The notes under the pieces were generated by a model, which saw nothing but the letters and a program-made list of their open reading frames with translations, ran no database searches and was not told where the DNA came from. Shown here one piece after another: positions 8,858-16,418 of a stretch of DNA of 64,000 nt. Numbering within the stretch: the first letter of the stretch is position 1; each line of letters begins with the position of its first letter. Made by a program: the position numbers and the translations under genes. The stretch spans positions 31,867-95,866 of the forward strand of contig DASSTS010000050.1 of the NCBI GenBank assembly GCA_035707805.1, given 5' to 3'. The stretch is from Castellaniella sp035707805 (GTDB taxonomy: Bacteria > Pseudomonadota > Gammaproteobacteria > Burkholderiales > Burkholderiaceae_B).

Positions 8858-8892
8858 GTCATGGCTCCTCGATCATTGTTCCGGCTTCCCGT

Positions 8893-10218
8893 TCAGGTTC
8901 CCGCGCCCATCAGGTAATCGGGCAGCCAGGTCGCCAGGCCGGGGAAGACGGCCAGCACCACGATGAACGCCAGCATGATGGCGACAAAGGGCAGTACGCC
9001 CAGCATGATGTCGCGCAAGGCCACCTGCGGGGCAACCCCCTGGATGACGAACAGGTTCAGTCCCAAGGGGGGATGGATCAGGCCGATCTCCAGGTTGATG
9101 GTCATGACGATGGAGAACCAGACCAGATCGATGTGGCTTTGCGTCAGCACCGGCAGGATGACGGGCATGCTCATCAGGATGACCGACACCGGCGGCAGGA
9201 AGAATCCCGCCACCAGCAGGAAGACATTCAGCAGCAGGATCAGCTGCCAGTCGCTCAGCCCCCAGCCGAAGACCCATTCGGCCAGGCTCTGCGTGATGTA
9301 CAGGTAGGACATCATGTAGGCGTACACCGCGGCGCCCGCCACGATCATGAGGATCATGCACGACTCGCGCACGGTATCGCGCATCATGGGCCAGACATCG
9401 CGCATGCGGTAGGTGCGGTACAGGAAGACCACCAGCGCCATCGCCAGGAAGGCGGCCACCGCCGCGACTTCCGAGGGCGTGGCGAAGCCGGTGTACATGA
9501 ACACGGTGACGGCGACGATGATGGCCAGGAACGGCAGGGACCGGACCGAGCCGCGCAGCTTCTGTCCCCAGGTATAGGACTCCGCGGCGGCCCTGTCCGC
9601 GCCGCGGATCCGGTCGAAGCGCACGCTCGACAGCCAGGCGTACAGCGCGAACAGGACGACCAGCAGGATGCCGGGCACCACGCCCGCCAGGAACAGGCGC
9701 GCGATCGAGGTGTGGGTCACGATGCCGTACACGATCAGGGTCAGCGAGGGCGGAATCAGGATGCCCAGGGTGCCGCCCGCCGCGATGGAGCCTGTCGCCA
9801 GGCGCGGCGGCACCTGGCGGTCGATCATCTCCGGGATCCCGATCTTGCCGATCGCCGCGGCCGTCGCGGGGCTGGACCCGCACATGGCGGCGAACAGCCC
9901 GCACCCCAGGATGTTGGCGATCACGAGGCCGCCGGGCACGCGCACCAGCCAGCGGTGCAGGGCCTCGTACAGGTCCTTGCCGGCCCGGGACGCGCCGATC
10001 GTGCAGCCCAGCAGCACGAACAGCGGGATGGTCAGGAGGGCGAAGCTGGACAGCTCGCCGATGAAGATGCTCGACACCGAGGACAGCGCCCCCGCATCGC
10101 CGAAGATCAGCAGGAACGCGATCGAGATCAGGACCAGGCCGAACCCGATCGGGATGCCCGAGAACAGCACCAGGAAAGTGGCGATGAACAGCACGAAGCC
10201 GATCTGCAGTTCAGACAT
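8893..10218 (-). CDS. dctM: TRAP transporter large permease DctM
   Basis: Large inner-membrane subunit of a tripartite ATP-independent periplasmic transporter, 441 residues with about twelve hydrophobic helices. It shows the DctM-typical PLFVLLG and GSSPATAAAIGKIGIPEM segments and IHPPLGLNLFVIQG near the end. It carries an organic acid across the inner membrane using a sodium or proton gradient. It overlaps dctQ by eight bases and lies within the unit caiB-dctP-dctQ-dctM-crotonase. Confidence 0.95.
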   Translation of the reverse strand: MSELQIGFVLFIATFLVLFSGIPIGFGLVLISIAFLLIFGDAGALSSVSSIFIGELSSFALLTIPLFVLLGCTIGASRAGKDLYEALHRWLVRVPGGLVIANILGCGLFAAMCGSSPATAAAIGKIGIPEMIDRQVPPRLATGSIAAGGTLGILIPPSLTLIVYGIVTHTSIARLFLAGVVPGILLVVLFALYAWLSSVRFDRIRGADRAAAESYTWGQKLRGSVRSLPFLAIIVAVTVFMYTGFATPSEVAAVAAFLAMALVVFLYRTYRMRDVWPMMRDTVRESCMILMIVAGAAVYAYMMSYLYITQSLAEWVFGWGLSDWQLILLLNVFLLVAGFFLPPVSVILMSMPVILPVLTQSHIDLVWFSIVMTINLEIGLIHPPLGLNLFVIQGVAPQVALRDIMLGVLPFVAIMLAFIVVLAVFPGLATWLPDYLMGAGT

Positions 10219-10723
10219 GTTCCGCTCCCCGGCGTGCCTGGAAGGCCCGCGCGATGTCCAGGGCGTACTGGAATGCCGTCAGCAGCATGCCGACGGCCAC
10301 CGTCGAGTACTTGGGCCACACGAGGGGCTGCCAGATCCCCAGCGCACGCTCCTGGGTCACGTAGGCGTGGACCGTCATCTCCACGCCCGCGCAGCCCAGG
10401 TACAGGCACACCGCACAGGCCAGCACCTTGGGCACCACCGCCATCCAGCGGGACGTCGAGGCGGACAGGACGTTTTCCAGCAGGTCCATCTTGACGTGCC
10501 CGCCCGTCACCAGGGTGTAGGGCGAGGCCAGGAACGTCGCGCTGATCATCAGCTCGATCGCGGTCTCCAGTTCCCAGGAACTCTGCAGGCCGATCCCGCG
10601 CTTGAAGACCATCCACGTGATGATGAGGGTCGCGGCGACCAGCAGGACGGCGGCCACGACGGCCAGGGCGAGATTGACCCGGGCCATGCATTTTTCCAGG
10701 ACGAGCACGAGATCCTCCGGCAT
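10211..10723 (-). CDS. dctQ: TRAP transporter small permease DctQ
   Basis: Small inner-membrane subunit of the TRAP transporter, 170 residues with four hydrophobic helices, as in the family. The segment around ELETAIELMISATFL matches the usual second helix region. It forms the membrane complex with DctM. The first ATG at 10723 sits 18 bases after dctP; an internal ATG at residue 13 (CMARVNLAL) is a possible alternative. Confidence 0.9.
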   Translation of the reverse strand: MPEDLVLVLEKCMARVNLALAVVAAVLLVAATLIITWMVFKRGIGLQSSWELETAIELMISATFLASPYTLVTGGHVKMDLLENVLSASTSRWMAVVPKVLACAVCLYLGCAGVEMTVHAYVTQERALGIWQPLVWPKYSTVAVGMLLTAFQYALDIARAFQARRGAEHV

Positions 10724-10741
10724 CCGTCTACAGGGTTCCCG

Positions 10742-11728
10742 TCACTTGGACAGGGCTTGCACCGATTCCAGCAATCCCTTGGCGGCCGGGCTGATGGCGG
10801 CGTACTCCGGCCACGCCGTCTTGTGCGCGAGTTCCAGCCAGCTCTTGTAGTCTTCCTGGCTCATGGCATGGACCTGCACCCCGGAGGACTTGAACTTCTT
10901 GACGGTCTCGTACTTGATCCTGTCCTGTTCCTTGTTGAAGGACGGCAGGGTGGCGTCGGCCGCCTTTTCGAAGATGGTCTTCTGTTCGTCGCTGAGGCTG
11001 TCCCAGGCCTTGGTCGAGATCACCAGAGGCTGGAAGACGACGAAGATGGTGTAGTCGCCGCCCAGGGTGGCGTATTTGGTCTGCTCGTACAGGCGCATGC
11101 TCATGAAGGTCTCGTAGGACGTCATGAGGCCGTCGAGCACGCCGGTCTGCATGGCGTTGTAGAGCTCGGTCGAGGGCATGGAGAACACGGACGCGCCCGC
11201 CGCCTTGAGCATGGTGTCGATCGTGCGGTCGGCGCCACGGAACTTCAGCCCCTTGACGCTGTCAGGCGTGGTGATGGGGCGCACCTTGTTGGCGATCCCG
11301 CCTTCGGTCCACCACCAGGTCAGGATATGGAAGCCCTGCTGCCGCGCGACTTCCTGCAGGCGCTTTTCATAGTCGGTGCCCTTGAACCGCATGGCGTCCT
11401 GCACGCTGCTGATGGCGCCCGGCAGGATGGTGATGGAGAATTCCGGCGCCTTGCCCACCGCGTAGATCAGCGGAAAGATCGACAGGTCGATCGATCCGTC
11501 GGCCAGGGCGTCGATCTGCTTGAGCGGATTGCTGATCAGCGAGGCGCCCGGATAGATGCGGAATTTCAGGGACGGGTCGTGCTTCTGCACTTCCTGCACG
11601 AACTGGCGGGCGCCCGCATCCCGGCCGTCTCCCTGGGGCCACTGGTGGGACAGCTTGAATGTCTTGGCGTGAACGGCCGAGGCGGCCAGCACACATGCCG
11701 AAGCCAGCAATAGCGTTCTGAGTTTCAT
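10742..11728 (-). CDS. dctP: TRAP transporter substrate-binding protein DctP
   Basis: Periplasmic solute-binding protein of 328 residues. A Sec signal peptide is clear (MKLRTLLLASACVLAASAVHA, cleavage after AHA-like residues 20-22) followed by the DctP fold, including the RTIDTMLKAAGA and PSTELYNAMQTGVLDG regions and a central arginine that in relatives holds the substrate carboxylate. It supplies the substrate to DctQM. The neighbouring CoA-transferase suggests an organic acid; the identity cannot be read from sequence. Confidence 0.94.
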   Translation of the reverse strand: MKLRTLLLASACVLAASAVHAKTFKLSHQWPQGDGRDAGARQFVQEVQKHDPSLKFRIYPGASLISNPLKQIDALADGSIDLSIFPLIYAVGKAPEFSITILPGAISSVQDAMRFKGTDYEKRLQEVARQQGFHILTWWWTEGGIANKVRPITTPDSVKGLKFRGADRTIDTMLKAAGASVFSMPSTELYNAMQTGVLDGLMTSYETFMSMRLYEQTKYATLGGDYTIFVVFQPLVISTKAWDSLSDEQKTIFEKAADATLPSFNKEQDRIKYETVKKFKSSGVQVHAMSQEDYKSWLELAHKTAWPEYAAISPAAKGLLESVQALSK

Positions 11729-11806
11729 GGTTGTCTCCTGTGAAGAAGGGCACTGTCATCTGTGTGACTTCGCATGCCGGGTGCTGCGGTTGAAAACTGC
11801 TCGATC

Positions 11807-13051
11807 CTACGGTTGCGCTCCCTGGAAGACGGCCGCGTCCGCCAGCAGGCGGTCGATCTCGGCGCCGTCCACGCCATAGTCCCGCAACACCTGGACCGTA
11901 TGCTCGCCCAGGCGCGGCGGCGCGGAATGGACGGTGGCGCCCGCGGAACTGCCCGTCCCGTCCCGCATGAGAAACGGCAGGCCCACCTGGCGGAGTTCCC
12001 CCAGGTCGGGATGCGCGACCGTTTCCACCAATTGCAGTGCGCGCACCTGTTCGTCGGCAAAGACGTCCGCCAGCGTGTTGATCGGGCCGGCGGGAATGCC
12101 CGCCTCGACGAACAGGGCGGTCCATTCCATGCGGCCGCGCGCCTGCAGGCGCGCATCGATCAGTGTCTTGAGCTCCAGGCGGTGCTGCATGCGATCGGCA
12201 TTGGCCCTGAAGCGGGGATCCTCCGTCAAGTCGGGGCAGCCCAGCAGTTCGCACAGGCGCACCCACATGTCCTGCGTAGCCGGCGCGAGGTTCAGCGGGC
12301 CATCGGCCGTCTGGAACGTGCCATAGGGCGCAATCACCGGATGGACGTTGCCGCAGGGCTGGGGCACCTCGCCCAGGCTCAGGTAGCGCTGCCCCTGCAC
12401 GCTCAGCAGGCCCATCAGGCTGCTCAAGAGGGAGCCATGCACGTACCGTCCCCGCCCGGTCTGCTGGCGCGCCACGCAGGCCCCCAGCACGCCGATGGCC
12501 GCCCACATGCCCGCGCTCAGGTCTCCCACCGCGGTCCCTACCCGCATCGGGCCGCTTTCGGGGGTGCCCGACAGACTCATGAAACCCGAATAGCCCTGGG
12601 CGATCTGGTCGAACCCCGCCCAGTCCCGGGCCGGCCCCCGGTCCCCGAAGCCCGAGATGGACGCATAGACCAGGCCGGGGCGCTCGCGCGCCAGGTCCTC
12701 ATAGCCCAGCCCCATCTTGGCGGCGGTGCCGACGCGGAAATTCTCGACCACGATGTCGGATTGCAGGGCCAGGCGCCGCAGCAGCGGCAGACCGTCCGGA
12801 TGGCGGAAATCGACGCCGATGCCTTTCTTGTTGCGGTTGGCGCTCAAATAATAAACACTTATGCCATGATCGAAGGGACCCCATTGGCGGATCATGTCAC
12901 CCCCAGGCGTCGGTTCGACCTTGATCACCTCGGCGCCCATGTCGGCCAGGATCATGGTGCAGAACGGTCCCGACAGGGCGCGGGTCAAGTCCAGGACTTT
13001 CAAGCCCTTAAGCGGCAAATCCACCGTGTCGTCTCCTTGATTTGTTTTCAC
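11807..13051 (-). CDS. Class III (CaiB/BaiF) CoA-transferase
   Basis: Transfers CoA to a carboxylic acid; 414 residues, full length for the formyl-CoA transferase/CaiB family. Visible family features are LKVLDLTRALSGPF at the N-terminus, ADMGAEVIKVEPTPGGD, NRNKKGIGVDF, and GFDQIAQGYSG, which carries the aspartate that forms the mixed anhydride. It is the first gene of the unit running through dctPQM to the crotonase-fold gene, so it probably activates the acid imported by that transporter. The LysR gene starts 96 bases away in the opposite direction. Confidence 0.92.
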   Translation of the reverse strand: MKTNQGDDTVDLPLKGLKVLDLTRALSGPFCTMILADMGAEVIKVEPTPGGDMIRQWGPFDHGISVYYLSANRNKKGIGVDFRHPDGLPLLRRLALQSDIVVENFRVGTAAKMGLGYEDLARERPGLVYASISGFGDRGPARDWAGFDQIAQGYSGFMSLSGTPESGPMRVGTAVGDLSAGMWAAIGVLGACVARQQTGRGRYVHGSLLSSLMGLLSVQGQRYLSLGEVPQPCGNVHPVIAPYGTFQTADGPLNLAPATQDMWVRLCELLGCPDLTEDPRFRANADRMQHRLELKTLIDARLQARGRMEWTALFVEAGIPAGPINTLADVFADEQVRALQLVETVAHPDLGELRQVGLPFLMRDGTGSSAGATVHSAPPRLGEHTVQVLRDYGVDGAEIDRLLADAAVFQGAQP

Positions 13052-13080
13052 TGATTCTAGGAAAGTCGTCCGGCGATTTG

Positions 13081-13091
13081 AAATAGTATTT
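13081..13091. promoter_or_regulatory. Possible LysR-type operator in divergent spacer
   Basis: The 96-base spacer between the CoA-transferase and LysR genes is AT-rich compared with its surroundings and contains a perfect 11-base palindrome AAATA-G-TATTT. LysR proteins typically bind T-N11-A palindromes midway between divergent genes, which fits. No co-inducer can be inferred. Confidence 0.4.
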
Positions 13092-13135
13092 ACTGAGCCA
13101 GCGATCGGATTTACTTATTCCTTGTCCGGGCAAGC

Positions 13136-13141
13136 AGGAGG
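13136..13141 (+). promoter_or_regulatory. Ribosome binding site fixing the GTG start of the LysR gene
   Basis: AGGAGG ends six bases before the GTG at 13148, an ideal Shine-Dalgarno arrangement. It supports the GTG start over any later ATG. Confidence 0.75.
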
Positions 13142-13147
13142 CATACC

Positions 13148-14071
13148 GTGAATCTCAGGCAGTTGAATTACTTCACCCGGATCGTGGACGCCCAGAACAT
13201 GACGCGCGCGGCCGAGATGCTGCATATTGCGCAGCCCGCGCTGAGCCAGCAGATCATGCTGCTGGAGGAAGAACTCGGCGTGAAGCTGCTGAACCGGACC
13301 GCCCGGGGGATGCTCGCCACGGAGGAAGGCGAGCTGCTGTACCAGCACGCCCGGGCCATCCTGCGCCAGGTGGACAACACCCGCGCCCTGATTTCACGCC
13401 AGCAAAGCGCGATCTCGGGCACGGTGTCGATCGGCATGGCCTCCAGCACCGCCAAGATGCTGGCCTTGCACCTGATCCAGCGGGTGCGCGAGCGCTATCC
13501 CGCGATCGTGCTGGAGATCGTGGACGTGCCCAGCGCGGACCTGACCTCGATGGTGATGCAGGGACGCGTCGACTTCGCCCTGGCGCCCGATCCTAAAAAA
13601 CCCAAGGGCATGTCCTGCCAGCCCCTCCTGTTCGAGGACCTGTATCTGTTCACCCATCCCGCGTTGCGGCAGGACGAGGGCCCCGTCTCGCTGGAGGAAA
13701 TGTCCCGCTATCCGCTGGTCCTGCCCAGCCTGCCCAATACGCTGCGGGCGCGCATCGAGCACGCGTTCCTGCAGCAGCACCTGTCCTACCACCTGCTGGC
13801 GGAAGCCAGCACGTCCGCCATCCTGATCCCCGCCGTCAAGGCGGGCATCGCCACGACCGTCCTGCCCTATTCCGCCGGCCACGAGGAAGTCCTGCAGGGC
13901 GGGATCCGCATGCATCCCCTGGCCCTCGAACTCACACGGGAAATCTGCTTGTGCGTCAGCGAAACCCTGCCCATGTCGGTGGCCACGCGGGAAGTCCTGT
14001 CGCTGTGCGGCGAGCTGGCCGTCAGCCTGGTGGTGCAGGGCATCTGGCAGGGCTGCCGCGTGGCCGGCTAG
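13148..14071 (+). CDS. LysR-family transcriptional regulator
   Basis: DNA-binding regulator of 307 residues with an N-terminal winged helix (residues 1-60; MTRAAEMLHIAQPALSQQI) and a periplasmic-binding-protein-like effector domain. It starts with GTG, backed by a strong AGGAGG. It is divergent from the CoA-transferase/TRAP/crotonase unit and is the probable activator of that unit, responding to the imported acid or a CoA intermediate; this follows from LysR layout, not from direct evidence. Confidence 0.93.
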   Translation: MNLRQLNYFTRIVDAQNMTRAAEMLHIAQPALSQQIMLLEEELGVKLLNRTARGMLATEEGELLYQHARAILRQVDNTRALISRQQSAISGTVSIGMASSTAKMLALHLIQRVRERYPAIVLEIVDVPSADLTSMVMQGRVDFALAPDPKKPKGMSCQPLLFEDLYLFTHPALRQDEGPVSLEEMSRYPLVLPSLPNTLRARIEHAFLQQHLSYHLLAEASTSAILIPAVKAGIATTVLPYSAGHEEVLQGGIRMHPLALELTREICLCVSETLPMSVATREVLSLCGELAVSLVVQGIWQGCRVAG

Positions 14072-14089
14072 CCTATACTATTCGCGGAC

Positions 14090-14117
14090 CTTCCCCTCGC
14101 CCGGCGAGGACGGGAAG
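14090..14117. terminator. Bulged hairpin after the LysR gene
   Basis: CCTCG/CGAGG (14095-14109) with a 5-base loop is enclosed by CTTCC/GGAAG (14090-14094 and 14113-14117) with a 3-base bulge. No T-run follows. It may end the LysR transcript or be a leader hairpin of the next gene, whose ATG is 33 bases on. Confidence 0.3.
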
Positions 14118-14150
14118 ATCCCACCTGCCACGCGACCAGGACGACAGACG

Positions 14151-14762
14151 ATGACGACCCCCGCAGCGATCGATTTCTACTTCGATTTTTCATCCCCCTA
14201 CGGGTATTTCGCCAGCACCCGGATCGAGGCGCTGGCCACGGAAATCGGCCGCGACGTGCGCTGGCACCCCATGCTGCTGGGGCCGATGTTCAAGGCCACG
14301 GGTACCGCGCCGCTGGTCGAGATCCCCCTGAAAGGCGACTATTCCCGCCACGACATGCTGCGCACCGCGCGGCTGCACGGCATTCCCTTCCGGATGCCCG
14401 ATCCTTTCCCGATCGCCACGGTCGCGCCGGCGCGGATCATGCTGCACCTGGCGCAAACCGACCCGGATCTGGCCAAGGCCTACGCCCGGCGCGTCTTTCA
14501 TGCCTATTACGTGGACAATGCGCCCGTCGGGCAAGCGGAGCAGGCGCTGCGTCTGGCCGCGGAGATGGGCCTGGACGCCACGGCGCTGGGCGCCGCCATC
14601 GCCACCGACGCCGTCAAGATGCTGCTGCGCGAATCCAACGACGCCGCGCTGGCCCGCGGCGTCTTCGGCTCGCCCTTCATCCTGATCGACGACGAGCCCT
14701 TCTGGGGGTTCGACCGCTTCGACACCATCCGGCTGTGGGCCCGCTCCCAAATCACCTCCTGA
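14151..14762 (+). CDS. 2-hydroxychromene-2-carboxylate isomerase / DsbA-family protein
   Basis: Thioredoxin-fold protein of 203 residues in the HCCA isomerase/kappa-class GST group. The N-terminal YFDFSSPYGYFAS has Ser-Pro-Tyr where DsbA has its CxxC, as in glutathione-dependent isomerases, and VFGSPFILIDDEPFWGFDRF carries the cis-proline region and C-terminal signature. The natural substrate (an aromatic ring-cleavage product or another glutathione-conjugated compound) is unknown. The next gene starts 14 bases downstream, so the two may be co-transcribed. Confidence 0.87.
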   Translation: MTTPAAIDFYFDFSSPYGYFASTRIEALATEIGRDVRWHPMLLGPMFKATGTAPLVEIPLKGDYSRHDMLRTARLHGIPFRMPDPFPIATVAPARIMLHLAQTDPDLAKAYARRVFHAYYVDNAPVGQAEQALRLAAEMGLDATALGAAIATDAVKMLLRESNDAALARGVFGSPFILIDDEPFWGFDRFDTIRLWARSQITS

Positions 14763-14776
14763 ACTCCGACAACGCC

Positions 14777-15526
14777 ATGAGAATCGGTCTGCTGCAATGC
14801 GACGACGTCGCCGAACCCCTGCGCCAACGGCACGGCAATTATCCCGACATGATCCAGCGCCTGCTGCTGGCGGCCGACCCCCGGCTGACGTTCGAGGTCT
14901 ACCCCTGCCACGAAGGCCGGATTCCGCCGGCCTCCGCCCGCGTGGACGGCTGGATCACCACCGGGTCCAAGTGCGGGGTCAATGACGATGCGGACTGGAT
15001 CGAGCGCCTGTCCAGCTTCATCCGTGATCTGGCGCAGTCCCGCCAGCCGCTGGTCGGCATCTGCTTCGGTCACCAACTGATCGCCCGGGCGCTGGGCGGA
15101 CGGGTCGAACGCAGCCCGCGCAGCTGGGGACTGGGCGCCTATCCCACCACCCTGGCGGGGCGGGAACCCTGGATGACGCCCTGGGACGCCGACAGCCTGC
15201 AGCTGCTGGCCAGCCACCAGGACCAGGTCGCGGCCCTGCCCCCTCAGGGCCGCGTTCTCGCGGGCAGCGGCTTTTGCCCCATCTACATGATGCAGGTCGG
15301 CGACAGCTGCCTGGGCATCCAGGGGCATCCTGAATTCACGCGGTCCTATCTGGCCGACCTGCTGGAGGCGCGCCGGGATCTCATCCCGCCCGAGCGCCTG
15401 CTGGCGGCCCGGCACAGCCTGCGCCAACCAGTCGATGACCAGATGGTGGCGCACTGGATGCTGAATTTCATCCGCCACGCGCGGCGTCAGGCCCCTCAGC
15501 CGGTCCGTCCAGCGTCCGCTCCATGA
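14777..15526 (+). CDS. Class I glutamine amidotransferase domain protein
   Basis: Stand-alone glutaminase domain of 249 residues similar to the GMP-synthase-type amidotransferase group often found as single proteins. The catalytic triad is intact: Cys96 in GICFGHQ, His184 and Glu186 in QGHPEF. The synthetase or acceptor partner is not nearby, so the reaction (ammonia transfer or gamma-glutamyl hydrolysis) cannot be assigned. The ATG at 14777 begins the homology; an earlier in-frame ATG would overlap the previous gene. The 3' end overlaps the convergent DUF2520 gene by 59 bases. Confidence 0.86.
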   Translation: MRIGLLQCDDVAEPLRQRHGNYPDMIQRLLLAADPRLTFEVYPCHEGRIPPASARVDGWITTGSKCGVNDDADWIERLSSFIRDLAQSRQPLVGICFGHQLIARALGGRVERSPRSWGLGAYPTTLAGREPWMTPWDADSLQLLASHQDQVAALPPQGRVLAGSGFCPIYMMQVGDSCLGIQGHPEFTRSYLADLLEARRDLIPPERLLAARHSLRQPVDDQMVAHWMLNFIRHARRQAPQPVRPASAP

Positions 15527-16406
15527 CCCGCGCCTGATCCGCATCCAGCCGTCCCGCCTGCCGGGCCAGGGCCAGGCCGCGCCGGCACAGGCGGTCGTAG
15601 AGTTCGCGCATGTCGGGATCCACGGCCTGCAAGGCCTGCCGGTGCAGCCGGACAGTCCCCGCGTCGCCACGCGACACCGGGCCCGGCATGCCGCCGGCGA
15701 CGCCGCTGCGCGACAGCGATTCCACCGTCCCGCGCAATAGCGGCAGCAAGGCGGCCAGGGCCTGCGCTTCCGTGGCGCCCCAGGACTGCCACAGGCGCAC
15801 CGCCTCGGCCAGCAGCGCATGCACGTGCTGCGACGCGTAACCGCCGGAGGCGTGATAGCGCGCCCGCGCCTGGGGCGGCAAGGCCAGGCCCGCACATTCC
15901 AGGCGCCGCGCCAATGTCTGCAGCAAGGCTTCCAGCGCGGGCGCCGCCGCTTCGATCGCCACCGTGCATCCCGGCAGGCTGCGCACCGCGACCTCGGGAT
16001 CACCGCCGAATGCCTGCATGGGATGAAAGCCGCCGACCAGCGCCCCGGCCTCGGCGGCCGGGCGCAGCGCCTCGACCGGCGTGGCGCCGCTGCAATGCAC
16101 GACGTACTGGCCCGCGCGCCAGCGGATCGCGCGCGCGGCCTCGCCGATCGCGGCGTCCGGCGTGGTGATGAAAACCAGGTCGCAGGCATCCGCCGCCGCC
16201 TGGGGATCGACGGCCCGGCAGCCTGCCAGGTCCCGCGCAACCCTCCGGGCGCTGTCCGGGCTGCGGCTGGCTACCCGGGCCACCGGCACGCCTGCCCGCT
16301 GCAAGGCCAGCGCGAGCGCGTGGGCCAGGCGCCCCGCGCCCACGAATCCGATCTGAAGGAGTTCCGGTCGCGGCGCGGCGACGGGATCGGAAGACACAGA
16401 AGTCAT
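15468..16406 (-). CDS. Rossmann-fold DUF2520 protein
   Basis: Protein of 312 residues with an N-terminal NAD(P)-binding Rossmann domain (IGFVGAGRLAHALALAL; VFITTPDAAI; VVHCSGATPVEAL) and a helical C-terminal DUF2520 domain containing GGFHPMQAFGG. The family resembles pyrroline-5-carboxylate reductase and 6-phosphogluconate-dehydrogenase-like enzymes, but its reaction is not established. It lies 12 bases downstream of ligA on the same strand and could share its transcript. Its 3' end overlaps the amidotransferase gene by 59 bases. Confidence 0.86.
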   Translation of the reverse strand: MTSVSSDPVAAPRPELLQIGFVGAGRLAHALALALQRAGVPVARVASRSPDSARRVARDLAGCRAVDPQAAADACDLVFITTPDAAIGEAARAIRWRAGQYVVHCSGATPVEALRPAAEAGALVGGFHPMQAFGGDPEVAVRSLPGCTVAIEAAAPALEALLQTLARRLECAGLALPPQARARYHASGGYASQHVHALLAEAVRLWQSWGATEAQALAALLPLLRGTVESLSRSGVAGGMPGPVSRGDAGTVRLHRQALQAVDPDMRELYDRLCRRGLALARQAGRLDADQARVMERTLDGPAEGPDAARGG

Positions 16407-16418
16407 GTGGATTTTCCC

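Noticed and set aside
11729..11806. Terminator between the CoA-transferase and dctP genes
   Set aside because: The 78 bases show no stable stem with a T-run; read-through into dctPQM is more likely.
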